A stretch of 64,000 nt of DNA from the NCBI GenBank assembly GCA_025060415.1, contig JANXBT010000002.1:62001-126000 (forward strand). The letters are read 5' to 3'. This document shows, one piece after another, positions 9,476 through 17,221 of the stretch (position 1 is the stretch's first letter; each line of letters opens with the position of its first letter). The DNA is from Candidatus Bipolaricaulota bacterium. Its GTDB lineage: Bacteria > Bipolaricaulota > Bipolaricaulia > Bipolaricaulales > Bipolaricaulaceae. The notes below the pieces were generated by a model. It ran no database searches. It was not told the origin of the DNA and was given only the letters and a program-made list of their open reading frames with translations. The position numbers and the translations under genes are program-made.

Positions 9476-10602
9476 GCCCCAGCCTGCTCAGCCTCGCGTG
9501 CGGCCTGGGGCTGGGGCTCCTCCTAGCCCTCCTGGGCCGTTGGCGCAACGCCCGCACCCGGCGGACGGCCCTGGCCCATACCGCCCCCCCGCGCCCCCTC
9601 TCCATCGTTATCGCCAGCCGCAACGAGGAGGCCGTCATCGAAAACACCGTGCGGAGCTTGGCCCAGGCCGCCCCGGACGCGGAGATCGTGGTGGTGGACG
9701 CCTCCACGGACCGCACGCCGCAGATCCTGACGGAGCTGCGGCGGGAGTTCCCCCAGCTTGTGGTCCTGGACGACCCGTACCGCCGGGGCAAGCCGGCGGC
9801 CCTGAACCACGCGCTCCGGCACGCCCGGGGGGAGATCCTCCTGTTCTTGGACGCCGACGCCCGCATGGGCCCGGAGGCCCTGCGCTTCTACCACGCCCTC
9901 GCCTCCCATCCCGCCAACCCCGTGGTGTTCGCGGACTTCGCCCCCTACAACCGGCGCCGCACCTTCGCGGTCGTGCTCCAGGAGCTGTTCTTCGCCATGG
10001 CCAAGGCCTTCGTGTTCTCCGGGCTTTTTTGGCGTCCGGTGTTCATGACCTGCGGGCTTTTCGTGCGCCGTGAGGCCCTCGAAAAAGCGGGGGAGTTCGA
10101 CCCCAACACCCTGGTGGACGACTTCGACCTCGGCACGCGCCTGGCCCAGCACGGGATCACCGCCAAGTTCGTCCGCGGCCCCCTCTGCCTCATCCAGTAC
10201 GCCCCCACCCTCCCCGACCTGTTCGCCCAGTTCCTGCGCTGGTACACCGGGGGGATCCGCGAGATGTTCGAGGAAATAAGGCGCGGGAGGCTCTCGTACC
10301 TCGGGCTCATGGCCCTGCTGGCCTGGCTCATCTACCTCCCCTGGTTCGCCCTGTGGGTGGACCTGGGGCTGGGGACGTGGGTGCTCCTGCGCTACCTGGT
10401 GCCCGGGGCCCTGGGGGCGCTGTACGGGGCCGTGCTCCTCGCCTATTGGCTGGAGCGACCGAGGCCGCGGGAGGCCCTGCTCAACGCCCTGGGCGGCCCC
10501 CTCCTCCTGCACCTTTGGCTGCAGGCCGCCGTCCTGGTGAGCTTTTTCCGGGCCTTGGGCCGGGGCTCCACTTGGTATAAGGTCCGGAGGGAGCGCGCAT
10601 GA
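9472..10602 (+). CDS. Membrane-associated glycosyltransferase, family 2
   Basis: A 376-residue GT-A fold transferase. One N-terminal membrane segment (about residues 4-22) is followed by the catalytic domain. [10 protein letters not shown] opens the nucleotide-binding fold, the DxD motif is DADA (in [10 protein letters not shown]), and [15 protein letters not shown] plus QFLRWYTGG resemble the ED and Q/RxxRW motifs of processive family-2 enzymes (QFLRW). Three or four hydrophobic C-terminal segments follow from about residue 280. The product is probably a cell-surface polysaccharide or glycolipid. It overlaps leuS by ATGA and the next glycosyltransferase by ATGA. Confidence 0.88.
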   Translation: MSPSLLSLACGLGLGLLLALLGRWRNARTRRTALAHTAPPRPLSIVIASRNEEAVIENTVRSLAQAAPDAEIVVVDASTDRTPQILTELRREFPQLVVLDDPYRRGKPAALNHALRHARGEILLFLDADARMGPEALRFYHALASHPANPVVFADFAPYNRRRTFAVVLQELFFAMAKAFVFSGLFWRPVFMTCGLFVRREALEKAGEFDPNTLVDDFDLGTRLAQHGITAKFVRGPLCLIQYAPTLPDLFAQFLRWYTGGIREMFEEIRRGRLSYLGLMALLAWLIYLPWFALWVDLGLGTWVLLRYLVPGALGALYGAVLLAYWLERPRPREALLNALGGPLLLHLWLQAAVLVSFFRALGRGSTWYKVRRERA

Positions 10603-11333
10603 AGCCCGTGATCACCGTGGTCGTTCCCGTGCTGAACGAGGAGCGACATCTGGAGGCATGCCTCCGCTCGCTGCGGGCCCAAACCTTCCAGGACTACGAG
10701 CTCCTCGTGGTGGACAACGGGAGCACGGATGCGAGCGTGTCGATCGCCCAGCGCTACGCGGACCGCGTGCTCCACGAGCCCAAGGTCGGGCCGGATTTGG
10801 CGCGCCACCGCGGGTTCCTCGAGGCCCGCACGGAGTTCCTCGCCAGCGCCGACGCGGACACGGTCTATCCGCCCGACTGGCTGGGGCGCCTCGTGCGGGC
10901 CCTGGCGCGCAAGGGCGTGGTCGGCGTCTTCGGCCCCTTGGGCTTCAAGGAGAGCCCCCGCGTGCTGCGCCAGCTCGAGGCCCTGGGCTACACCCTCCTG
11001 GCCCTGGGGCTGTGGCCTTTGGGCGTGCCGCTGGCGGGGGCCGCCAACTTCGGGTGCCGGAAGTCCGCGTACCTCGCGGTGGGCGGGTTCCCGCCCCTGG
11101 CCCACCTGGCCAACGCCGACTTCCGCCTGGCGAAGCGCCTGCGGCGCGTGGGGCGGGTGGTGTTCCTGCCCACCCTCCGCGCCTACACCTCCAACCGGAC
11201 CTTTAGGGCGCTGGGCCCCTGGCGCACCGTGCCCCACACCCTGCGCATCTGGGCGGACATCGCCCTAGAGCGCGATCGCGTGCCCGCGGCCCACTACCTG
11301 GCCGTGCTCCAGCGGAACCGCAGCGGCCGCTAG
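10599..11333 (+). CDS. Glycosyltransferase family 2 (copy A)
   Basis: A 244-residue soluble GT-A transferase. VVVPVLNEE and VVDNGSTD bind the nucleotide sugar, and ASADADTVYPPDWL holds the DxD-type metal motif. It has no long C-terminal membrane domain; a weak hydrophobic stretch near residues 130-150 may contact the membrane. It overlaps the preceding transferase by 4 nt and ends 3 nt from the end of a convergent paralogue (11337-12059) with the same length and motif order, so the pair looks like an inverted duplication. Confidence 0.88.
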   Translation: MKPVITVVVPVLNEERHLEACLRSLRAQTFQDYELLVVDNGSTDASVSIAQRYADRVLHEPKVGPDLARHRGFLEARTEFLASADADTVYPPDWLGRLVRALARKGVVGVFGPLGFKESPRVLRQLEALGYTLLALGLWPLGVPLAGAANFGCRKSAYLAVGGFPPLAHLANADFRLAKRLRRVGRVVFLPTLRAYTSNRTFRALGPWRTVPHTLRIWADIALERDRVPAAHYLAVLQRNRSGR

Positions 11334-11336
11334 GGC

Positions 11337-12059
11337 TCAATCCCGCCGCCAGGAGTACCAGTGGTCCAGGGTGAGGCGGTCCCGGTGGAGGACGATGTCC
11401 CAAAAGTTCCGGATCGTCAGGAGCCAATGCCGGAGGGCCCCGCGCTTGCGGACGGCCCGGTTGGAGGTGTACACGAGCATTTTGGGGACGAGCCGCACCC
11501 GCCCCACCCGCCGCAGCCGCAGGCCCAGCCGCACGTCGATGGCGGAAAGCCGCCGCAGCGCCGGGTACCCGCCGACGCGCTCGTAGGCCTCCCGGCGAAA
11601 GCCCATGTTGAAGCCCGTGGTCTGGCAGAAGCCGAGGGCATGGGTGAGGGATTGGGTGGCGAGGCAGAGGGCGGCCTCGAGGGGGCGGCGCCAGCGGGGG
11701 CTCTCCCGGAAGGCCCAGGGCCCGTAGGCGCACACCACCCCCTTCCCCTCCAGGGCGCGCACCATCCGGGCCAGCCAGTGGGGCGGATAGAGGGTGTCCG
11801 CATCGGCCTGGACGATGAGCTCCCCCTGGGCCTCGCGGATCCCCCGGTGGAGGGCCACATCGTAGCCGCGCTGGGGTTCGAGGATCACGCGGTCCGCGTA
11901 GCGCGCGGCGATCTCGCGGCTCCGGTCGGTGCTCCCGTTGTCCACCACGATCAGCTCGTAATCCGTAAAGGTCTGGGCGCGGAGGGTGCGCAGGGTCTCC
12001 TCCAGGAACTCCTCCTCGTTCAGCACCGGCATCACCACGCTCACCCGCGGTGCCTTCAT
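11337..12059 (-). CDS. Glycosyltransferase family 2 (copy B)
   Basis: A 240-residue GT-A transferase, paralogous to the gene it faces. It shares VMPVLNEEEFLEETLRTLR, VVDNGSTDRS, the ADADT metal motif and ESPRWRRPLEA with copy A in the same order. It reads toward copy A with only 3 nt between the stop codons. Its ATG follows a good ribosome-binding site (GGAGGGGGAG) in the 50-nt divergent gap shared with the acyltransferase gene, where CATAAT/ATTATG (12080-12085) could give -10 boxes for both directions. The substrate is unknown. Confidence 0.88.
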   Translation of the reverse strand: MKAPRVSVVMPVLNEEEFLEETLRTLRAQTFTDYELIVVDNGSTDRSREIAARYADRVILEPQRGYDVALHRGIREAQGELIVQADADTLYPPHWLARMVRALEGKGVVCAYGPWAFRESPRWRRPLEAALCLATQSLTHALGFCQTTGFNMGFRREAYERVGGYPALRRLSAIDVRLGLRLRRVGRVRLVPKMLVYTSNRAVRKRGALRHWLLTIRNFWDIVLHRDRLTLDHWYSWRRD

Positions 12060-12109
12060 GGGGCTCCCCCTCCCTTCAGCATAATCGGCGGCATCCCATC
12101 CGGGTAGCC

Positions 12110-12835
12110 ATGCTCAGGTGGCTCAAAGGGGGCTTCGTCGCTTTGGCCTTGGAGACAGCGTGGTTCGCCTATTGGGTGTTCATGTGGCTTCTGACCACGG
12201 CGGTGCGCACACGGCGCGTGGGGGAGAGGCCCAAGCCCCCGTGTGTTTTGGCCGTGACCCACGTGGGCGGGTTCGAGCCCCTCTTCGTGACGCGGGCCAG
12301 CGGCCACTGGCGGGGTTGGGCCCTCTACTCCATGGATCGGTCCCCCGCGCTCGTGCGGTTTTTGTGCCGCGCGTTCTGGCGGTTTGGGGTCACCCAGGAT
12401 CCCGCGCGCCGGGCCCAGGTGAACCCGCAGACCCTGGAGCGGGCTGTGCAGTACCTGAAGCGGGGCGGCTCGCTCATGGTTTTCCCCGAAGGGGACAAGT
12501 TTTGGGAGCGCCGTCTTTATCGCGGGGCCGCCCTCCTAGCCAAGCGCGCCGGGGTCCCCCTCATCCCCGTGGGCCTGGAAAACGCCCTCGTCTACCGGCC
12601 GGGGGAGGAAAACCTTCCCCTCTGGCGGGGGTTCCCGCGGGCCCTCGGGCGGACCCTGCGAAAACGCTGGATCGCCGTGCACTTCGCCGCGCCCATCCGG
12701 CCTGACCCCGCCCTCCCCGAGGAGGAAGACGTGGACCGCATGATGCGCGCGCTCGCCCGCGCCTTCACGGAGTTTTACCGCACGTTCTATGGGCTGCCGG
12801 GTCCGGTGTGGACAGGCGGGAGAAAAGCTGGATGA
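12110..12835 (+). CDS. Lysophospholipid acyltransferase (PlsC-like) family protein
   Basis: A 241-residue membrane-associated acyltransferase. The ATG at 12110 is preferred because an N-terminal membrane helix (about residues 8-30) begins right after it; an upstream in-frame ATG at 12050 would start inside the divergent gene. The family catalytic motif HX4D appears here as THVGGFEP, so the usual aspartate is glutamate (HX4E). The phosphate-contact motif is FPEGDK in place of the more common FPEGTR. These substitutions make activity or substrate uncertain. Its 3' end overlaps the convergent NTPase gene by 71 nt. Confidence 0.78.
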   Translation: MLRWLKGGFVALALETAWFAYWVFMWLLTTAVRTRRVGERPKPPCVLAVTHVGGFEPLFVTRASGHWRGWALYSMDRSPALVRFLCRAFWRFGVTQDPARRAQVNPQTLERAVQYLKRGGSLMVFPEGDKFWERRLYRGAALLAKRAGVPLIPVGLENALVYRPGEENLPLWRGFPRALGRTLRKRWIAVHFAAPIRPDPALPEEEDVDRMMRALARAFTEFYRTFYGLPGPVWTGGRKAG

Positions 12836-13325
12836 CCTCCTGGATCTTCGCCTCCCGGTTGCTCTGGGTGAGGCGGACCAGGTGGTCCACCTCGTGGCGG
12901 ATGCGGTAGGCCAGGTGGTGGTTGGAGGCCCGGTGCACCGTGACGAGGAGGGGTTTGGGGCAGGCGAGGGCCTTCTCCACCGCGGCGATGAAGCGGGGGG
13001 ACTTCAGCTCCATGGGGCCCACCTCATCGATCACGATGAGTTCCGCCTCTTCTAGGGCGCGTTCGATGGCCGCGGCCCCAATCTCCTCCAAATCCCGCAG
13101 GCAGAGGCGGTACTTGCCGAACTCCGGGCCGTCGCAGTGGTGGCGATGGGCAAGGAGGCCCTCCCGCCCCGTGGCCACGTCCCGCAAAAGGAAGCCCACG
13201 CGGTAGCCGCACTTGCGGATCTCCTCGGTGATCATCCCCCCGGCCCGGAGGGGCACGGCCGCGAGCACCCGCTTCACCAGCGTGGTCTTGCCCACCCCCG
13301 GATGCCCGGTGACCCCGACCTTCAT
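12765..13325 (-). CDS. THEP1-family nucleoside-triphosphatase
   Basis: A 186-residue P-loop NTPase. Walker A is GHPGVGKTT near the N-terminus and Walker B is LIVIDEVGPMEL, the diagnostic string for the THEP1 family (first described from Aquifex, with broad NTP hydrolysis and unknown cellular role). GGMITEEIR is also typical. ATG at 13325 begins directly with MKVGVTGHPG. A TACAAT box at 13333-13338 lies 7 nt upstream, so the transcript may be leaderless. The gene ends inside the 3' part of the acyltransferase gene. Confidence 0.88.
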   Translation of the reverse strand: MKVGVTGHPGVGKTTLVKRVLAAVPLRAGGMITEEIRKCGYRVGFLLRDVATGREGLLAHRHHCDGPEFGKYRLCLRDLEEIGAAAIERALEEAELIVIDEVGPMELKSPRFIAAVEKALACPKPLLVTVHRASNHHLAYRIRHEVDHLVRLTQSNREAKIQEVIQLFSRLSTPDPAAHRTCGKTP

Positions 13326-13332
13326 CGGGAAA

Positions 13333-13363
13333 ATTGTAAACGGCCTCCTCCCCCAGGTAGGCT
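13333..13363. promoter_or_regulatory. Divergent leaderless -10 boxes for the THEP1 and AEC genes
   Basis: Minus strand TACAAT (13333-13338), 7 nt from ATG 13325. Plus strand TTGTAA (13334-13339), 18 nt, TAGGCT (13358-13363), 7 nt from ATG 13371. The same bases give the -10 of one gene and the -35 of the other. Confidence 0.55.
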
Positions 13364-13370
13364 TGGGGCC

Positions 13371-14273
13371 ATGATCCTTGAGGTCATCGGCCCTCCGTTC
13401 CTCCTTGTGGCCGTGGGGTACCTCCTCGGCCGGCTCGGAGGGATCCCGGCCCGTCCCTTCGCGGCGGTCAGCTTCTGGATCCTCTCCCCCGCCTTGATCT
13501 TTGAAACCCTGCGCACCGCCCAGCTCCCCGCCCGGGAAGCCGGGCTCGTGGCCCTCTTCGTCCTTGTCCACTACACCCTCATGTTCCTCCTCTCCCTCCC
13601 CCTGGGGCGCGCCCTGTTCCCCCGCGATGCGGACGCCCGCCGCGCCACTGGCCTCCTCCTCACCTTCGGGAACTGCGGGAACCTTGGGCTCCCCCTCCTC
13701 CTTTTCGCCTACGGGCCCCGGGCGGTGGACGTGGGCGTGATCTTTTTGGCCACGAACACCGTGCTGTTGGCCACCTTGGGGGTGGGGATCGCCACCTGGC
13801 GGGGCCGGTGGGAGCCCCGGGCGCTCCTGCGGGGGGTGTTCGGGGTCCCCTGGCCCTACGCGGTCGCCCTGGCGGTCCTTGTGCGGACGTTTCCGGCCTG
13901 GCCCCCGCTCCTGGCCCGCGCCTCCGGCCTCCTCGTCCAGGCCGCGATCCCCGTGTTCCTCCTCCTTTTGGGGCTGGAGCTGGCGGCGGCGAGGATCTCC
14001 CCCCTGGCCAAGCCCGCCGCGCTCCTGGCCCTGGCGCGCCTGGGGCTCGCTTCCCTCCTCTCGTGGCTCCTCGCCCCCTTCTTCGCCCAAGACCCCATCC
14101 TCCGGCGGGCCCTCGTCCTGGAGGGCAGCGTCCCCAGCGCGGTGAACGCCTACATCCTGGCCGCCCAGTACCGGCGGCGCCCGGAGCTGGCCGCCACTGC
14201 CCTGCTCCTCTCCACCCTCCTCTCCCTGGGAACCCTCTCCCTCACCCTCTTCCTCCTCGCCCGCTTCGGTTAG
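13371..14273 (+). CDS. AEC (auxin efflux carrier) family transporter
   Basis: A 300-residue integral membrane protein with about nine or ten hydrophobic segments throughout. The conserved patch TFGNCGNLGLPLLLFAYG matches the central AEC family motif (N-x-G/N-x-x-x-P), and EGSVPSAVNAYILAAQY matches the C-terminal motif. Bacterial AEC proteins carry small organic acids such as malate or malonate, but the substrate here is unknown. The start ATG lies 7 nt after TAGGCT (13358-13363). Its stop overlaps a possible -10 (TAGACT, 14271-14276) of the following dehydrogenase. Confidence 0.85.
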   Translation: MILEVIGPPFLLVAVGYLLGRLGGIPARPFAAVSFWILSPALIFETLRTAQLPAREAGLVALFVLVHYTLMFLLSLPLGRALFPRDADARRATGLLLTFGNCGNLGLPLLLFAYGPRAVDVGVIFLATNTVLLATLGVGIATWRGRWEPRALLRGVFGVPWPYAVALAVLVRTFPAWPPLLARASGLLVQAAIPVFLLLLGLELAAARISPLAKPAALLALARLGLASLLSWLLAPFFAQDPILRRALVLEGSVPSAVNAYILAAQYRRRPELAATALLLSTLLSLGTLSLTLFLLARFG

Positions 14274-14293
14274 ACTCTATCGGAGGAGGACGT

Positions 14294-15298
14294 ATGGCCA
14301 AGGTGGCGATCACCACGCAGTTTTTTCCCGAGGAAGCCGAGCGACTTCGGCGCGAAGGGCACGAGGTGGTGATCCACGAAGGGGATCCTCTGGGCAAAGC
14401 GGGGCTCATCGCCTTCGCCAAGGACGCGGAGGCCCTGATCATCCCCTTGGCGGACCGCGTGGATGAGGAGGTGTTGCAGGGGCTGCCCCGGGTGCGGGTG
14501 GTGGCCAACCTCGGGGTGGGGGTGGACAACATCGACGTGGCCGCGGCCACGCGGCGAGGGGTCCTCGTCACGAACACCCCAGAGGTGCTCACCGAGGCCA
14601 CCGCGGACCTGGCCTGGGCCCTCCTCCTGGCCGTGGCCCGCCGCATCGTGGAGGCCGACCAGGACCTCCGCCGCGAGGGCTTCCCCGGATGGACCTTCGT
14701 CCCCAAACACCTCGGGCTGGACGTCTACGGGAGGACCCTTGGGATCGTGGGCTTCGGCCGGATCGGCCAAGCCGTGGCCCGCCGCGCCCGCGGGTTCGGC
14801 ATGACCATCCTCTACTACTCCCGCACGCGGAAGCCCGCGGCGGAAGAGGCGTTGGGCGCCCGGTTCGTCCCCCTGGAGGAGCTCCTGCGCGAGAGCGATT
14901 TCGTGGTGCTTTGCGTCCCCCTCACGCCCGAGACGCGCCGCCTCATTGGAGCCCGCGAGCTCGCCTTGATGAAGCGGGAGGCGATCCTGGTGAACGTGGC
15001 CCGCGGGCCGGTGGTGGACGAGGCGGCGCTGGCGGCCGCCCTGAAGGAGGGGCGGATTTGGGGCGCCGGCCTGGACGTGTTCGAGCGGGAGCCCGAGGTC
15101 CACCCGGAGCTTTTGAAGCTGCGCAACGTGGTGCTGACCCCGCACATCGGCTCGGCCACCTGGGCCACGCGCCGGCGCATGGCCGCGCTGGCGGTGGATA
15201 ACGTCCTGGCTGCCCTGGCGGGGCGGCGGCCGCCCACCTTGGTCAACCCCGAGGCCTGGCCGCCAAAACTTGGCCCCGCGGTGATGTGCACGACTTGA
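14294..15298 (+). CDS. D-2-hydroxyacid dehydrogenase, glyoxylate/hydroxypyruvate reductase type
   Basis: A 334-residue NAD(P)-dependent oxidoreductase that reduces 2-oxo acids. The nucleotide-binding glycine motif is VGFGRIGQAVARR. Catalytic residues of the family are visible as an Arg in NVARGPVVDE, a Glu in DVFEREPEVHP and His in LTPHIGSATWATR. VTNTPEVLTEATADLAWAL is typical of glyoxylate/hydroxypyruvate reductases rather than SerA, and there is no ACT domain. A strong ribosome-binding site (GGAGGAGG) precedes ATG 14294. The TGA stop is part of the -35 element of the next gene. Confidence 0.9.
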   Translation: MAKVAITTQFFPEEAERLRREGHEVVIHEGDPLGKAGLIAFAKDAEALIIPLADRVDEEVLQGLPRVRVVANLGVGVDNIDVAAATRRGVLVTNTPEVLTEATADLAWALLLAVARRIVEADQDLRREGFPGWTFVPKHLGLDVYGRTLGIVGFGRIGQAVARRARGFGMTILYYSRTRKPAAEEALGARFVPLEELLRESDFVVLCVPLTPETRRLIGARELALMKREAILVNVARGPVVDEAALAAALKEGRIWGAGLDVFEREPEVHPELLKLRNVVLTPHIGSATWATRRRMAALAVDNVLAALAGRRPPTLVNPEAWPPKLGPAVMCTT

Positions 15299-15322
15299 CC
15301 CGGGGGCGCCGCGGCATAGCAT
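15295..15322 (+). promoter_or_regulatory. Sigma-70-type promoter for the cysteine-rich secreted protein
   Basis: TTGACC at 15295-15300, a 16-nt spacer, then TAGCAT at 15317-15322. It lies 60 nt before the ATG at 15382, which has its own ribosome-binding site (GAGGAGGTG, 15367-15375). The -35 overlaps the stop codon of the dehydrogenase gene. Confidence 0.6.
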
Positions 15323-15381
15323 GGAGGGTGGAAACCCCCGTGCGCGCGGGAGCGTAAATCCAGGGCGAGGAGGTGCGGGGT

Positions 15382-15957
15382 ATGAAGCGCGCAGCGCTGC
15401 TGATGTTGGCCCTCGGTGCGGTGGGGTGGGGAGCGTTCGCGCAGGGGTGTGCCCCCTGTGCGCCGCCTGACCCCCAGCCCCCCTGCTTCACCGCGTTCTG
15501 GCAGGGCGAGGACGTTTGCCTTGAGCTCGTCGTCCCGTGGAGCGTTTTCTGCGGCTGCTGCTGCCCGGCGCCCCAGGTCCAGGTGACGGGCTGGCGCGTG
15601 GTCACCTGGGAGGGGGCCTTGGTGTACCAGGAGATCTTCCCCAGCCCGGTGGCCCCGGGGAGGTGGGTGTGGAAGCAGGTGGACAGCAAGGGCAACCCGG
15701 TGGGGCCGGGGTACTACAAGGTCATCGTTTCCACCACGACGGGCGAGTACGAGAACACCCTGAAGATCGTGGCGCGGCCGGATTGCTGCTCGCCCTGCTG
15801 CTTCCCGCTCTTCTTCCTCGGCTGCTTGGTGTTCGGCTCCCGGCCCTGCGCCGTCCCCTGGTGCACGCCCTACGTGAAGCTCTACCGCTGCCCCGCCTGC
15901 GTGGCGCCGTGCGGGGCGCCCTGCGGGGTGACCCTCTTCCTGGGTGTGGATCCTTAA
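15382..15957 (+). CDS. Cysteine-rich exported protein with an FlgD-Ig-like segment
   Basis: A 191-residue secreted protein that I do not recognise as a named family. The signal peptide is RAALLMLALGAVGWGAFA with likely cleavage after AFA. The mature part has 19 cysteines in clusters (GCAPCAPP, FCGCCCPAP, DCCSPCCFP, YRCPACVAPCGAPCG). The middle segment, WVWKQVDSKGNPVGPGYYKV, has the W..D..G.PV..G.Y pattern of FlgD-type Ig-like domains, often found near C-termini of exported proteins. The cysteines could form disulfides or bind metal. ATG 15382 follows GAGGAGGTG. The next gene starts directly at the base after its stop. Confidence 0.8.
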   Translation: MKRAALLMLALGAVGWGAFAQGCAPCAPPDPQPPCFTAFWQGEDVCLELVVPWSVFCGCCCPAPQVQVTGWRVVTWEGALVYQEIFPSPVAPGRWVWKQVDSKGNPVGPGYYKVIVSTTTGEYENTLKIVARPDCCSPCCFPLFFLGCLVFGSRPCAVPWCTPYVKLYRCPACVAPCGAPCGVTLFLGVDP

Positions 15958-16776
15958 GTGCCGGAGCTCCCGGACCTCGAGGTAATACGGGAGAACTTGG
16001 CGGCCCGCCTCTTGGGGCGGGCCGTGACGGCGGCGGCGGTGCGCCGGCCTGGCCTGGTCCAGGCCGGCGCCGCTGATCTTTCCCCCCTCCTCGGGAGGAC
16101 CCTGCGGGACTTAACCCGCCGCGGAAAATACCTCCTGTTCCATTTCGACACCGACCACACCCTCCTCGTTCACCTCATGCGCTACGGCTGGCTTTGGCAT
16201 GGGCCTTCTCGCTACGAGGTCACCAAGGCCACCACGCTCGTCCTCTCCTTCAATGACGGCACGGACCTGCGCCTCATCGAGCCGGGCACCCCCCAGATCG
16301 CCGCGGTGTGGCTCGTTTCCGATTTGAGCCAGGCCGAGCCCTTGGCCAAGCTCGGGCCCGAGCCCCTGGCCCCGGAGTTCACCCTCGCGGCCTTCGCTCA
16401 GGCCCTGGGCGGGAAGCGCCGCATCCTGAAGAAGGCCCTCACCGACCAATCCATCGTGGCTGGGATCGGCAACGCTTACGCCGACGAGATCCTCTTTTGG
16501 GCCCGGCTCTCCCCGTTTCGGTACGTGCACACCCTGACCCCGGAGGAGCTGGAGCGCCTGTGGCGGGCCATCCCCGAGACCCTGCGGTGGGCCATCGGGG
16601 AGATCAAGGCCCGCGCGGGCACCAACCTCTTCGACAAGGAGATCCGCGACTTCCTCTTCGTGCACGGGCGGGCGGGGGCTCCCTGCCGGGTGTGCGGCAC
16701 CCCCATCGGCGAGGTCCTCCTGGAGAACCAGCGCACCAACTACTGCCCGCGCTGCCAAAGCGTGAGCCTCCGCTAG
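15958..16776 (+). CDS. Fpg/Nei-family DNA glycosylase, divergent paralogue
   Basis: A 272-residue bifunctional DNA glycosylase/AP lyase of the MutM/Nei superfamily, acting on oxidised bases. It begins PELPDLE with the catalytic Pro2 and Glu3, has the lysine loop RRGKYLLF, a GIGNAYADEIL helix-two-turn-helix, and a zinc finger from C-R-V-C to C-P-R-C with an Arg in the loop (NQRTNYCPRCQ). The motif MRYGWL replaces the MSGRL of standard Fpg, which is seen in the second copy at 49475. GTG start abuts the previous stop. Substrate preference may differ from the canonical copy. Confidence 0.9.
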   Translation: MPELPDLEVIRENLAARLLGRAVTAAAVRRPGLVQAGAADLSPLLGRTLRDLTRRGKYLLFHFDTDHTLLVHLMRYGWLWHGPSRYEVTKATTLVLSFNDGTDLRLIEPGTPQIAAVWLVSDLSQAEPLAKLGPEPLAPEFTLAAFAQALGGKRRILKKALTDQSIVAGIGNAYADEILFWARLSPFRYVHTLTPEELERLWRAIPETLRWAIGEIKARAGTNLFDKEIRDFLFVHGRAGAPCRVCGTPIGEVLLENQRTNYCPRCQSVSLR

Positions 16777-16780
16777 CCGA

Positions 16781-17221
16781 ATGGCGCTTTCCCTATGCCT
16801 GGCCTTCCTCTACGCGGTGGGCACAGTGGTGGTGCTCCCAAGCCCCCAGGAGCTCGTGTTGGGGGCGGCGGCTTACGCCCCGGGCTGGGCGGTGATCCTG
16901 GTGGCCGTGGCCGGCCGCGCTTGCGGGGCCTACCTCCTCTTCTTCGCGGGCGACCGCCTGAAGCGCCGCATCCGCTGGGGGGGACGCGAGGAAAGGGTCC
17001 GGAGGTGGGCCGCCCAGCTCGAGCGCTGGGTGAACCGCTTGGGCGCGCCCGCCCTATTCCTCTTCCTTCTCCTCCCGGGCTTCCCGGACACCGCCGTGAG
17101 CTACGTGTTGGCCCTCTTCAACCGCCGCCCCTGGGCCTTCGCCCTCGCCTTCGCCGGAGCCGCCGCCCTGCGCCTCTCCCTCGCCTTCCTGGGGATCTAC
17201 TACGTCCTCGGGCGGGGGTAG
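16781..17221 (+). CDS. Small integral membrane protein, DedA/VTT-like
   Basis: A 146-residue protein with about four hydrophobic segments (near residues 3-20, 28-50, 90-110 and 115-140). A central basic amphipathic region (DRLKRRIRWGGREERVRRW) lies between the first and second pairs. LPSPQELVLGAAAYAPGW and LPGFPDTAVSYVLALFNR recall SNARE-associated/VTT membrane proteins, but the match is loose. No ribosome-binding site is obvious. Its last 168 nt lie opposite the end of birA; its TAG stop is exactly opposite a CTA leucine codon of birA. Confidence 0.68.
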   Translation: MALSLCLAFLYAVGTVVVLPSPQELVLGAAAYAPGWAVILVAVAGRACGAYLLFFAGDRLKRRIRWGGREERVRRWAAQLERWVNRLGAPALFLFLLLPGFPDTAVSYVLALFNRRPWAFALAFAGAAALRLSLAFLGIYYVLGRG

